This document shows, piece after piece, positions 1 through 7,846 of a stretch of DNA of 48,947 nt. The stretch spans positions 1-48,947 of the forward strand of contig JAHRVC010000228.1 of NCBI GenBank assembly GCA_019090885.1, written 5' to 3'. The notes under the pieces are model-generated. The model was given only the letters and a program-made list of their open reading frames with translations, was not told where the DNA came from and searched no databases. The position numbers and the translations under genes were made by a program. How positions within the stretch are numbered: position 1 is the first letter of the stretch; each line of letters starts with the position of its first letter. The stretch is from Marinosulfonomonas sp. (GTDB taxonomy: Bacteria; Pseudomonadota; Alphaproteobacteria; Rhodobacterales; Rhodobacteraceae).

Positions 1-478
1 CTTTATGCACCACGTCGCAGGGCACAGCATCCGGTGGATTCTGCACGGCAAGGGGGTGTCTTGTTTGGGCGAGATTTGGCGCGCGAACAGGAATCAGGTC
101 GGCACAATTGGCCCCTGATCGTTCTTGAAATATTACTGCGCGCCTCATCGCGGTTTTCTCCGGAGCGTTATGCCGCTCCCATTAATGGCCCATTCAGCTT
201 TTTTGCTGTGGGCAAACTGTTGACCTTGCGGCCTTCTCGGTCTGCATTGAAACGTCCCGGCATCTTGCCTTGGAAACCCAATAACAGCGAAACTCGTCCG
301 GGTATGCGAATATTCCTTCACATCGCCCGTGCTTACAACATAAGTGAGATAAGGGTTCGATTACAATCCTCAATTTGACATTCGCCACCCGAAACGCGAA
401 TTCAGTTGCTGTTCTGCCCGCACAACGGGTATTTCCGCGCATGGCGAGCCAAGAACCAATACGCAGCCGGTTTGCGTA
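1..478. other. Left-edge stretch without a recognisable gene
   Basis: No reading frame here looks like a real gene. The two longest frames (34-378 plus, 194-442 minus) overlap each other, have no convincing ribosome-binding site, and encode low-complexity, Arg/Cys/Ser-rich peptides with no recognisable motif. I see no tRNA, no clear terminator and no repeat array. It may be an intergenic region or the decayed end of a gene lying to the left. Confidence 0.4.
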
Positions 479-973
479 TCAGGCCGTAGCCAGCGCCACA
501 CAGCCGCACAAAAAGCAGACTGCCGCACCCACCGATGCGAACGTGCGCAAATGGTTCCACCGCGTCCAACACATCGTATGTTCTGCCCAATAGGCCTTGG
601 TTGCCGGCATGCTGACGTCCAGTGCGTCCAGTTTTTTGTTCATCGGCACATTGCAAACCATTGTCACGCCAAACACGCCGATCACATAGATCAAACCACC
701 CAAAACAAACCAAAACGCGGGCAATCCCGACAATTCGAAATGGGCATAGATCGCGATACCCACCGAAACCGGCACCATGCCAAGCAGCAGCACCAGAAAC
801 AACGAACGGTAAACCCGCCTGTTTATGATCTGCATCGCCTCAATACCGACCGCTGGCTTGGCGAGCGTCAGGGACGCCATCACAAAGTCCGAGAACGCAA
901 GAAACACCCCGGCAATGATCCCACTTAACAGGGCCGCTATACCGAAAACATAGATTAATAAATCCAAAGACAT
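479..973 (-). CDS. DUF1772-type integral membrane protein
   Basis: A 164-residue hydrophobic protein with about four membrane segments: near the N-terminus, around residues 55-75, 85-105, and at the C-terminus. The pattern, with a conserved N-x-x-x-N-x-x-L motif (NVPMNKKLD) after the third segment and a W-x-x-W/N region (CWTRWNHLR) before the last, fits the DUF1772/anthrone-oxygenase-like family. Members often sit beside oxidoreductases, and their bacterial role is not established. I chose the ATG at 973 because an AGGAAA ribosome-binding site lies just upstream; the longer frame to 1057 runs into the preceding gene. It follows the quinone-reductase gene in the same direction with a 34-bp gap, so both are probably one operon under the TetR regulator. 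The family call is fairly good; the function is unknown. Confidence 0.75.
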   Translation of the reverse strand: MSLDLLIYVFGIAALLSGIIAGVFLAFSDFVMASLTLAKPAVGIEAMQIINRRVYRSLFLVLLLGMVPVSVGIAIYAHFELSGLPAFWFVLGGLIYVIGVFGVTMVCNVPMNKKLDALDVSMPATKAYWAEHTMCWTRWNHLRTFASVGAAVCFLCGCVALATA

Positions 974-1007
974 CTGATTTTCCTTTCTATTCAGGGTTTG
1001 GCGTGGC

Positions 1008-1591
1008 TCAGGCAGCCGCGCGGGCGCCCATGGTTTCGGCCTTGCTGATCCAGCCATTGATCTTGTTCTGATTGGCCATTTTCACCGATCCGAACTGAAT
1101 GATTTTACGCCCTTGATGCCGCAAAAGCCCAACACCTGATTTTTCATCACCCGGCGGGCGGGCTGTCGGTAGATCAATGTGTCGATCAGCGGGGGCGTGT
1201 CGGACGTGATAACACCGTCCGCAGTCGTGCCCGCAAGCAGCTTGTCCCAACGCATCCCTTTTTGTCGGTATTTATATCCAAAGCCGGGGGTCAGCGCCCG
1301 ATCCAGAACCGCCTTGGCCCGGGCTGGCATCGCACCCCACCAATAGGGGTGGATAAACACCAGGTGATCGGCCCAGGTGATATTATCTTGCCATGCACGC
1401 AGATCGGCCTCCAGCGGCGTGGACGCGTCGCCATAGCCATCAACACTCAGATCAAAAGACATTTCGTTCAAATCCATGCGCCGGACCTGCGCGCCATTTT
1501 GTTCAGCCCCAGCCCGATAGGCGTCGCCGATCGCATTGCACAACGTGTTGGTTTTCGGGTGCCCCACCCAGATGAAAATTCGTTTGCTCAT
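1008..1591 (-). pseudogene. Flavodoxin-fold NAD(P)H quinone reductase, frameshifted
   Basis: Reading from the ATG at 1591, the protein begins SKRIFIWVGHPKTNTLCNAI and contains the HPYWWGAMPARAKAVLDR block typical of the NQO/MdaB/Kef-ancillary flavoprotein family, which transfers two electrons from NAD(P)H to quinones using FAD or FMN. The frame breaks near 1103-1106. The first frame stops after FCGIKGVK plus six unrelated residues, while the next frame continues sensibly (IIQFGSVKMANQNKINGW) to a stop at 1008. Adding one A to the run of four A on the coding strand restores an uninterrupted protein of about 194 residues, a normal length for the family. The gene is therefore recently inactivated, slippage-prone, or contains a sequencing error. 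It is divergent from the TetR gene and upstream of the DUF1772 gene. Confidence 0.75.
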
Positions 1592-1606
1592 TACTGTTTC
1601 TCTTTG

Positions 1607-1638
1607 CTTGACATCATGTCAATTGACATGATGTCAAG
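1607..1638. promoter_or_regulatory. Perfect 32-bp palindrome, probable TetR operator
   Basis: The half-site CTTGACATCATGTCAA is followed directly by its exact reverse complement, centred between 1622 and 1623. Each half contains its own shorter dyad, TTGACATCATGTCAA. It lies between the divergent quinone-reductase (start 1591) and TetR (start about 1657) genes, where an autoregulatory TetR repressor would bind. TTGACA hexamers resembling -35 boxes occur inside it on both strands, so binding would block both promoters. I could not assign -10 boxes confidently. Confidence 0.75.
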
Positions 1639-1656
1639 TGCGTGCACCTTTACAGC

Positions 1657-2256
1657 ATGTCAAGCCCACAACCCGATACCCGCAATCGCATTCTGAAAGC
1701 CGCTCTGGAGCTGCTGGAAGGAAATCCACATAAAGAAACCCGTATGTCTGATATCGCCAAGCGGGCCGGTATCAGCCGACAGGCGGTCTATCTGCATTTT
1801 ACAAACCGGGCAGATTTGCTGATCGCCGCGACAGTTTACCTAGACGAGATCACCGAAGTTGACGCGCAACTGGCACAAAGCCGCTCGGCCAAAACAGGGC
1901 CAGAACGGTTGGACGCCTTTATCGAGGCATGGGGTGCGCATATTCCGCGCATTTACGGGGTGGCGCAGGCGCTTCTAGCGATGAAAGATACGGACGAGGC
2001 GGCAGGCCTTGCATGGAACAACAGGATGCAGGCCGTGCGCCACGGCTGCGCGGCCGCAGTGGCGGCGCTGGAACGCGATCACCTGCTGGCCGCGGATCAT
2101 TCCGCCAAGCAGGCGACCGACATTCTGTGGACGCTGCTATCGGTGCGCAACTGGGAACAGCTGACGGGCGACTGTGATTGGTCGCAGACCGATTACATCG
2201 AACAGATCAAAGCACTTGCCCGCCGCGTCCTGCTGACCGCCCCACCGAACGGTTAA
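1657..2256 (+). CDS. TetR/AcrR-family transcriptional regulator
   Basis: A protein of 199 residues from the ATG at 1657. The N-terminal TetR DNA-binding domain occupies about residues 8-55, with the helix-turn-helix MSDIAKRAGISRQAVYLHF. The rest is a helical ligand-binding domain that I cannot link to a known ligand. A GTG at 1642 would add five residues. Neither start has a good Shine-Dalgarno sequence, so the message may be leaderless or start close to the ATG. It faces the quinone-reductase/DUF1772 operon across the 32-bp palindrome and is probably its repressor, responding to a quinone or other electrophile (inference). Its 3' end is 25 bp from the 3' end of the dctD-like gene. Confidence 0.85.
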   Translation: MSSPQPDTRNRILKAALELLEGNPHKETRMSDIAKRAGISRQAVYLHFTNRADLLIAATVYLDEITEVDAQLAQSRSAKTGPERLDAFIEAWGAHIPRIYGVAQALLAMKDTDEAAGLAWNNRMQAVRHGCAAAVAALERDHLLAADHSAKQATDILWTLLSVRNWEQLTGDCDWSQTDYIEQIKALARRVLLTAPPNG

Positions 2257-2281
2257 CGCCCGGATCTGTCTTCGCACTCAG

Positions 2282-3598
2282 TTAAAGATAATCGGACCGT
2301 TGCAGGCCATATTTGGCCATTTTCTCGTTCAGGGTCCGGCGTGGCAGGCTAAGTTCCTCCATCACGGCAACGATGCTGCCCTTGTGACGGCGCATGGTGT
2401 TGTCAATCAACATCCGCTCAAACGCTTCGACATATTCCTTCAGCGGCTTGCCTTCGGTGGTCATCGAGGCCTCGCTGACCTCATCTTCAGCCATCAACAA
2501 TGACGCGATCGACCCGCTGCCGCGACGGTTCTGCAACACCGCCCGTTCGGACACATTGATTAGCTGGCGGATATTTCCCGGCCAGGGTGCCTGCAACAAT
2601 TGCGCCGCTTCCTGGGCTGAAACCTGCGGTGCGTCGCAGCCGTATTCCTCGGCGAATTGCTCGCCAAAACGGGTGAATAGCATCAGGATGTCCTCGCCGC
2701 GCTGACGCAGCGGAGGCAGGGTGATCTTCATCGCCGCCAGCCGGTAGAACAGGTCGGGGCGCAAGACATCCTCGCAGGTCTTGCCGCGCTCCTGAAGATT
2801 GGATATCGCGATCACGCGGGTTTCGGCCGGGGTGCCCTGATCGTTGATCCACGTCAGCAGGCGGGCCTGAAGCGTTTGCGGCAGCGCCTCGATATCTTCC
2901 AGCACCATTGTGCCGCCGCGCGCCTCTTCGGTTAGCGGCTGGACGCCACCATCAACCGGGCCAAAAATCCGCTTGGCCAGCGTTTCTTCATCATAGGCAG
3001 CGCAGGACAGGCAGACGAATTTCTTACCTGCCTTGGCACCGACCGCGTGCAGCGCATGGGCGACCAGCGTCTTGCCGGTGCCGGTTTCACCATCAATCAG
3101 AACATGACCATCGGCCTGCCCCAGATCCAGAATATCCTCGCGCAGCCGCTCCATCACCGGCGACGTGCCGATTAGCTTTTTCATGATCGTGGTGCCGTCC
3201 GAAAGTTCGCGCCGCAGCGCGCGGCTGTCCAACGTCAGCCGCCGGCTGGTGGTCGCACGTTTGACCAATTCGGTCATCCGGTCGGGGTTGAACGGTTTTT
3301 CCAGAAAATCAAACGCACCGACGCGCATCGCCTCAACGGCCATTGGCACATCACCGTGGCCGGTAATCATCACCACCGGCAGGGCGCTGTCCACGTTCAT
3401 AAGTTTTTTCAGGAACTGCATACCATCCATACCGGGCATCTTGATGTCCGAGACGACAACGCCGGGGTAATCCGCTCCGACAGATGCCAGTGCATCTTCG
3501 GCACTTGCAAAGGTTTCGGTTTCAAAACCCGAGAGGGCCAGCCACTGGCTGATCGACTGGCGCATGTCTTTTTCGTCGTCAACGATCGCAATCTTCAT
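2282..3598 (-). CDS. dctD: DctD-type NtrC-family response regulator without GAFTGA
   Basis: A 438-residue response regulator in three parts. The receiver domain spans about 1-115 (acidic pocket D7/D8, phosphoacceptor D51 in SDIKMPGMDG, K101), the AAA+ domain about 140-360 (Walker A GETGTGKT at 170-177), and a Fis-like helix-turn-helix about 405-432. Partnered with the DctB-like kinase, it should control C4-dicarboxylate transport, although no dct transporter lies in this window. The segment that normally carries GAFTGA, the sigma-54 contact loop, is shortened to RIFGPVDGGVQPL. The Walker B box reads GGTMVLEDI, with the usual D-E order swapped. It is therefore unlikely to work as a normal sigma-54 activator. 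Rhodobacter NtrC is a known relative that lacks GAFTGA and acts with the housekeeping polymerase. The start lies 17 bp after the dctB-like stop, which indicates an operon. Confidence 0.85.
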   Translation of the reverse strand: MKIAIVDDEKDMRQSISQWLALSGFETETFASAEDALASVGADYPGVVVSDIKMPGMDGMQFLKKLMNVDSALPVVMITGHGDVPMAVEAMRVGAFDFLEKPFNPDRMTELVKRATTSRRLTLDSRALRRELSDGTTIMKKLIGTSPVMERLREDILDLGQADGHVLIDGETGTGKTLVAHALHAVGAKAGKKFVCLSCAAYDEETLAKRIFGPVDGGVQPLTEEARGGTMVLEDIEALPQTLQARLLTWINDQGTPAETRVIAISNLQERGKTCEDVLRPDLFYRLAAMKITLPPLRQRGEDILMLFTRFGEQFAEEYGCDAPQVSAQEAAQLLQAPWPGNIRQLINVSERAVLQNRRGSGSIASLLMAEDEVSEASMTTEGKPLKEYVEAFERMLIDNTMRRHKGSIVAVMEELSLPRRTLNEKMAKYGLQRSDYL

Positions 3599-3615
3599 TC
3601 TTTACAGTCCGTTTG

Positions 3616-5376
3616 TTATTCCGCCGCTTGGGCGTCATCTTCTAATATAGGCAATTGCATTTCAAATACTGCCCCCCCGCCGCGTGCATGCCTTGCAGTC
3701 AGACGGCCACCTAAATCGTTCACAATTCCCGACGAAATCGCCAGCCCCAGCCCGACACCTTCACCCGGCACCTTGGTGGTGTAAAACGGCTCAAACAAGC
3801 TGTCCAGATCGGCAATACCAGAGCCGTTGTCACGCACTGAAAGGGTCGAGGTTTCGCCGGCGGCGATAATAATCTCTATGCTTGGATCAACCGTCGACTT
3901 GACCGCATCCATCGCATTTCGCAGCAGGTTTATTATCACCTGCTCCAGTCGAACCCGGTCCGCCATAACCATCACCGGCATGCGCGGAACTGTTCGCGTA
4001 ATCTGCGTTTCCTGCTGGTTTAACTGGGGTTCCATGATCGAAAGGGCGGATGAAAGCGCATCGCGCATATCAATCGGCTCAAACGCATCGCCGCCTTTTC
4101 GGGCGTAACTTTTCAATTGGCGAGTGATCGAAGTCATCCGCTCAATCAGATCATCGACCCGCTGGAACGACGACAGGGCTTCTTCGGGGCGCTTTCGCTG
4201 CAGTAACAATCTGGCCCCGGCAAGGTAGGTTTTCATCGCCGCGAGCGGTTGGTTCAGCTCGTGGCTGACCGCGGCCGACATTTCGCCCAATGCGGCAAGT
4301 TTTGATGACTGAGCAAGGGTTTGCTCGGCGACCTCAAGGTTGCGTTCAGCCCGTTCACGTTCGGCAATTTCCCGCTGCAGCGCCTCATTCAACTGGCGAA
4401 GATCCGCTGACTCTTGTTGAAACAGAAAGCTGCGCGCACGCGCTTTGCGACTCGCAAAATAAAAGGCAATCGCCAAAAGCAGCGCGAACGCCATGATTTC
4501 CAGCGCCAAGACGCCATTGACCCTTTCACGCACCGACGCGTAGGGCGTAAAGGTTGTCATCCGCCAGCCGCGAAAACTGGTCCGGCTGTCCTGACGCAAG
4601 ACGGCCTCGCCCTTCAGGTAGGCATCTACCGGCACCGTCGTCCAGTCAGCACCGGCCTGCAGGGCCCGTCGGATCGCCGAAGGCGCGGTATGCACCTGCA
4701 AGGCTTCGCTTTCCATCATTCCACGCCAGCGCGGCTCGGTGGCCAAGATAATCAGCCCCTCGCTGTTGGTCACAAAAATTGCTTCGGAAATCCCCGCCCA
4801 ACTTTGTTCAAATTTCCGCAAATCCGTTTCGACAACGATGACACCAATCGTTTCCCCATCAGCCCTAATCTTGCGGCTATAGTTGAAAACAAAAGCGCCG
4901 CTATCCGTACGAAATGTGGTAAAAACCGTTTCGTTGGATCGCAATGCTTCAATGAAATAGGGATCGGTCCGATGCTGGCTGCCGATTTTGTTGCGATCCG
5001 TCGCCGCCACTGCGCGCCCGGATTCGTCCAGCAACATCATCGATGCCGATCCAATTTCTTTGGTGTAGGAAATCAGACCCTGACTGGCCTGTGAGTAGTC
5101 ATCCGTCGATAGGGCTGTTATCAGGCCCGGATCGCGAGATAGCAAAAGCGGAACGACCGAGTTTCGCTGAAGCTCGGAAATAAGGTTGCCCGAATATAAC
5201 GCGTGACGCACTTTGGCCTGATTACGGGTGGTTTCTGTGAATCGGGCCGTCAGCAGTTGGTTGGTCGCCAACACGAAGAAAACCCCAAGAGCGGTAATAG
5301 CAAGCACGGCAATCCGACCGCGCCAGGACATCGAAAGCTGGGGCCATTTCTCTTTTGTTTTTTGTGCGGTCACCAT
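3616..5376 (-). CDS. dctB: DctB-type C4-dicarboxylate sensor histidine kinase
   Basis: A membrane sensor kinase of 586 residues. One transmembrane helix lies near residues 21-40 and a second near 290-308, enclosing a periplasmic double-PAS/Cache sensor domain of about 250 residues. A coiled-coil linker (about 320-355) leads to the dimerisation/phosphoacceptor domain with H372 in SHELNQPLAA, then the ATPase domain with the N-box INLLRNAMDAV, the G1 box VRDNGSGIAD and the glycine-rich G2 box VGLGLAIS. This layout matches DctB, which senses succinate, fumarate or malate and phosphorylates DctD. It is transcribed ahead of the DctD-like gene. The ligand is inferred from family resemblance only, because no transporter gene is adjacent. 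Confidence 0.85.
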   Translation of the reverse strand: MVTAQKTKEKWPQLSMSWRGRIAVLAITALGVFFVLATNQLLTARFTETTRNQAKVRHALYSGNLISELQRNSVVPLLLSRDPGLITALSTDDYSQASQGLISYTKEIGSASMMLLDESGRAVAATDRNKIGSQHRTDPYFIEALRSNETVFTTFRTDSGAFVFNYSRKIRADGETIGVIVVETDLRKFEQSWAGISEAIFVTNSEGLIILATEPRWRGMMESEALQVHTAPSAIRRALQAGADWTTVPVDAYLKGEAVLRQDSRTSFRGWRMTTFTPYASVRERVNGVLALEIMAFALLLAIAFYFASRKARARSFLFQQESADLRQLNEALQREIAERERAERNLEVAEQTLAQSSKLAALGEMSAAVSHELNQPLAAMKTYLAGARLLLQRKRPEEALSSFQRVDDLIERMTSITRQLKSYARKGGDAFEPIDMRDALSSALSIMEPQLNQQETQITRTVPRMPVMVMADRVRLEQVIINLLRNAMDAVKSTVDPSIEIIIAAGETSTLSVRDNGSGIADLDSLFEPFYTTKVPGEGVGLGLAISSGIVNDLGGRLTARHARGGGAVFEMQLPILEDDAQAAE

Positions 5377-5419
5377 TGGTGCAGCCTACGCCGCCGCGCC
5401 ATCCGGCTCAAGCACCCAG

Positions 5420-6088
5420 TCAGGCGTTTTCCAGAACCGATGCCAACCCTGCAAAAATGGCTGTGCCGTCCGTTCCACCATGCGCGCCGTCCACCGCCCG
5501 TTCTGGGTGTGGCATCAGGCCCAGAACACGCTTGTTGGCGCTCAGCACGCCGGCAATATCGTCGGCCGATCCGTTTGGGTTTTTCAGGTAGCGAAACGCG
5601 ACGCGGCCCTCGCCATCCAACCGGGAGATCAGATCATCTTCGGCGGTATAATTGCCGTCGTGGTGGGCCACGGGCATCAGAATTTCCTGGCCGGTTTCGT
5701 AGGTTTGCATAAATGCGCCCTGCGTTGACTGAACCCGCAAACCGACCGTCTTACAGACAAATTTGATCCCCGAATTGCGCATCAAAGTGCCCGGCAGCAG
5801 GCCGGTTTCGCACAGCACCTGAAATCCGTTACAAATGCCGATCACGTAGCCGCCACGTTTGGCGTGCTCAACGACCGCACTGCAGATTGGCGAGCGCGCC
5901 GCAATCGCCCCGCATCGCAGATAATCGCCAAAGGAAAACCCGCCCGGAATGCCGATTACGTCCAGATTGTCCGGCAGCGACACATCCTTGTGCCAGATCA
6001 TCGAAACATCTGCCCCGGCCTGACGAAACGCAACTGCAAGATCACGATCACAATTGGACCCCGGAAAGACAATCACCCCCGCCCGCAT
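5420..6088 (-). CDS. purQ: Phosphoribosylformylglycinamidine synthase subunit PurQ
   Basis: Class I glutamine amidotransferase subunit of FGAM synthase (step 4 of purine synthesis), 222 residues from the ATG at 6088. It begins [14 protein letters not shown], as PurQ proteins do. The catalytic triad is visible: C86 in GICNGFQ, and H194 and E196 in MPHPE. It supplies ammonia to PurL, which is not in the window, in a complex with PurS. The purS stop and purQ start share one base (TAATG), so the two are translationally coupled. A longer frame to 6145 is only read-through across purS and lacks family similarity. Confidence 0.95.
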   Translation of the reverse strand: MRAGVIVFPGSNCDRDLAVAFRQAGADVSMIWHKDVSLPDNLDVIGIPGGFSFGDYLRCGAIAARSPICSAVVEHAKRGGYVIGICNGFQVLCETGLLPGTLMRNSGIKFVCKTVGLRVQSTQGAFMQTYETGQEILMPVAHHDGNYTAEDDLISRLDGEGRVAFRYLKNPNGSADDIAGVLSANKRVLGLMPHPERAVDGAHGGTDGTAIFAGLASVLENA

Positions 6089-6327
6089 TACAGGATCTCC
6101 ACCCGGTAGCTTTCGATCACCGTATTCGCCAACAGTTTTTCGCACATGTCGGTGACACTGGCCTCGGCCTTGTCGCGGCTGGTCTCGCTCAGGTCCAGTT
6201 CGATCACTTTGCCCTGTCGCACACCGTTAACCCCTTCAAACCCAAGCGTGCCAAGTGCGTGGAGCACGGCCGCGCCTTGCGGATCCAGAACCCCGTTTTT
6301 AAGCATCACATGAACGCGTGCCTTCAT
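6088..6327 (-). CDS. purS: FGAM synthase subunit PurS
   Basis: A 79-residue protein starting [20 protein letters not shown] and carrying the conserved [18 protein letters not shown] block. Both features are diagnostic of PurS, the small dimeric subunit that bridges PurQ and PurL in the three-part FGAM synthase found in alphaproteobacteria and Bacillus. Its length is normal. It sits between purC (39 bp upstream) and purQ (1-bp overlap), in the order purC-purS-purQ. Confidence 0.95.
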   Translation of the reverse strand: MKARVHVMLKNGVLDPQGAAVLHALGTLGFEGVNGVRQGKVIELDLSETSRDKAEASVTDMCEKLLANTVIESYRVEIL

Positions 6328-6366
6328 TGTCTTATTCCTTGTAATTTGCGCGGTGAAGACCGGCGA

Positions 6367-7128
6367 TCAGTTTATTAGCGTCGGCGTATGGGCGTGCGTT
6401 ACATTGGACGGCAAAACGCCCAAGCGCCGCGCAACTTCTGTATAGGCATCCGCCAAATCGCCCAGATCCTTACGAAAGACGTCTTTGTCCAGCTTGCGGC
6501 CAGTTTCGATATCCCACAAACGACAGCTGTCGGGGCTAATCTCATCGGCCACAATCAGGCGCATGAAATCATTGTCCCAAACACGACCGATTTCAATTTT
6601 GAAATCGACCAGCTTGATGCCGACGCCAAAAAATACACCCGACAGGAAATCATTTACCCGCAGCGCCATTGAAATGATGTCTTCCATGTCCTGCTGATTG
6701 GCCCAGCCAAACGCGATTACGTATTCTTCGGGCACCAGCGGATCCCCAAGCGAATCATCCTTGTAGCTGAATTCGACGATTGGACGGGGCAGTTGTGTGC
6801 CCTCTTCCATGCCAAGACGCTTGGCCATTGAGCCTGCCGCGACGTTTCGCACGATCACTTCCAGCGGAATAATCTCGACCTGACGGACCAGCTGTTCACG
6901 CATATTCAAACGTTTTATGAAATGCGTCGGCACACCGATTGAAGACAAGCCTTTCATAAAAAACTCGCTCAGGCGGTTGTTTAGGGCACCTTTGCCATCA
7001 ATCGTCGCCTTTTTCTCGGCGTTGAATGCAGTGGCGTCATCCTTAAAGTATTGCACGATTGTGCCCGGCTCGGGGCCTTCGTAAAGGATTTTCGCTTTGC
7101 CTTCGTAGATTTTCTTGCGCCTTGCCAT
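6367..7128 (-). CDS. purC: Phosphoribosylaminoimidazole-succinocarboxamide synthase (SAICAR synthase)
   Basis: A 253-residue cytoplasmic ligase that joins CAIR and aspartate with ATP to give SAICAR. Recognised by the N-terminus [17 protein letters not shown], the FNRLSE-like segment ([13 protein letters not shown]), the [12 protein letters not shown] block, and [12 protein letters not shown] near the C-terminus. I placed the start at the ATG at 7128. The frame extends to 7416, but the extra 96 residues are Ser/Arg/Pro-rich and run through the divergent promoter region. It is the first gene of the purC-purS-purQ run. Confidence 0.95.
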   Translation of the reverse strand: MARRKKIYEGKAKILYEGPEPGTIVQYFKDDATAFNAEKKATIDGKGALNNRLSEFFMKGLSSIGVPTHFIKRLNMREQLVRQVEIIPLEVIVRNVAAGSMAKRLGMEEGTQLPRPIVEFSYKDDSLGDPLVPEEYVIAFGWANQQDMEDIISMALRVNDFLSGVFFGVGIKLVDFKIEIGRVWDNDFMRLIVADEISPDSCRLWDIETGRKLDKDVFRKDLGDLADAYTEVARRLGVLPSNVTHAHTPTLIN

Positions 7129-7288
7129 CCGGCCCTCGCTTTTTAAGGCACCCGACGACAGGCCCGGCCCCTTTGGGCGAGCGTATATGCGATGATGTGA
7201 CCTGCCGCAAGAACACCGAGGCCCCTTGCAGCCACGCGTCGCAGGGGGCATATCAGTGGAAATAGTTATCAGCCCCAAGAGGACAGAC

Positions 7289-7603
7289 ATGACCAGCTTT
7301 GACGAACGTGAAAATGCCTTTGAGTCCAAGTTCGCACATGACGCAGAAATGCAGTTCAAAGCCGACGCGCGGCGCAACAAATTGTTAGGGCTGTGGGCCG
7401 CGGAATTAATGGGCAAAACCGGCGATGCTGCCGCGGCTTATGCCAGTGAAGTGATCAAATCCGATTTTGAAGAAGCCGGGCACGAAGATGTCTATCGCAA
7501 GGTTTCAGGCGATCTTGGCGCCAAGGCCGATGAGGCAACGATCCGCACAAAAATGGCAGAGTTGATGAAGCTGGCCAAAAGCCAGTTGATGGACGAGGTT
7601 TGA
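7289..7603 (+). CDS. DUF1476 / ATP synthase zeta-type inhibitor subunit
   Basis: A small, soluble, highly helical protein of 104 residues starting [17 protein letters not shown], the signature start of the DUF1476 family found across alphaproteobacteria. The Paracoccus denitrificans member (zeta subunit) binds F1-ATPase and blocks ATP hydrolysis. Conserved elements here are the [16 protein letters not shown] segment and the acidic, Ala-rich C-terminal helices. The start at 7289 is supported by an AAGAGGA ribosome-binding site; the longer frame from 7226 has none. It is divergent from purC and followed by a strong terminator, so it is probably transcribed alone. Confidence 0.9.
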   Translation: MTSFDERENAFESKFAHDAEMQFKADARRNKLLGLWAAELMGKTGDAAAAYASEVIKSDFEEAGHEDVYRKVSGDLGAKADEATIRTKMAELMKLAKSQLMDEV

Positions 7604-7644
7604 TCTGCGCCAGCGCGACCCGCTAACCGGCCCAGAAATATCAC

Positions 7645-7674
7645 GGTGCGCCACGGCTTTGGCGCGCCTTTTTT
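7645..7674 (+). terminator. Rho-independent terminator after the zeta-type gene
   Basis: GGTGCGCCA (7645-7653), a 6-nt loop, then TGGCGCGCC (7660-7668) form a 9-bp stem with one G-U pair, directly followed by six T. It lies 42 bp after the DUF1476 stop codon. Confidence 0.85.
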
Positions 7675-7726
7675 GTGCCCGGTTGATGTGTTTGGACTGT
7701 CGTCGCACGGCGACTTAGCGAGCATA

Positions 7727-7754
7727 ATTCATAATGATTATGACATTTATGAAT
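7727..7754. promoter_or_regulatory. Nested dyads upstream of the homocysteine methyltransferase gene
   Basis: ATTCATAA (7727-7734) is repeated inverted as TTATGAAT (7747-7754). A perfect 13-bp palindrome, CATAATGATTATG, occupies 7730-7742 within it. The site is about 95 bp before the start codon, in an otherwise AT-rich leader. It is a good candidate for a repressor of methionine-cycle genes (ArsR-type SahR/SamR or similar), but I cannot match it to a known consensus. Confidence 0.4.
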
Positions 7755-7846
7755 TTGTTTCATTTTCGCCCCCGTGGCACTAACACCAAAAAACGAGGCC
7801 GCGATTCTTCGGGGGTCTCGCCCTTTGCATTTGAAAGATAAGAAAA

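Noticed and set aside
4414-5094. A 226-codon plus-strand frame
   Set aside because: Antisense shadow of the DctB-like kinase, with no domain and no ribosome-binding site.
7129-7416. N-terminal extension of PurC by 96 residues
   Set aside because: The extension has no family similarity and crosses the divergent promoter and start of the zeta-type gene. The ATG at 7128 gives the normal PurC N-terminus.
7780-7846. A SAM-type riboswitch in the leader of the homocysteine methyltransferase gene
   Set aside because: I looked for SAM-II or SAM/SAH consensus pseudoknot elements and could not align any convincingly. A covariance search would be needed.
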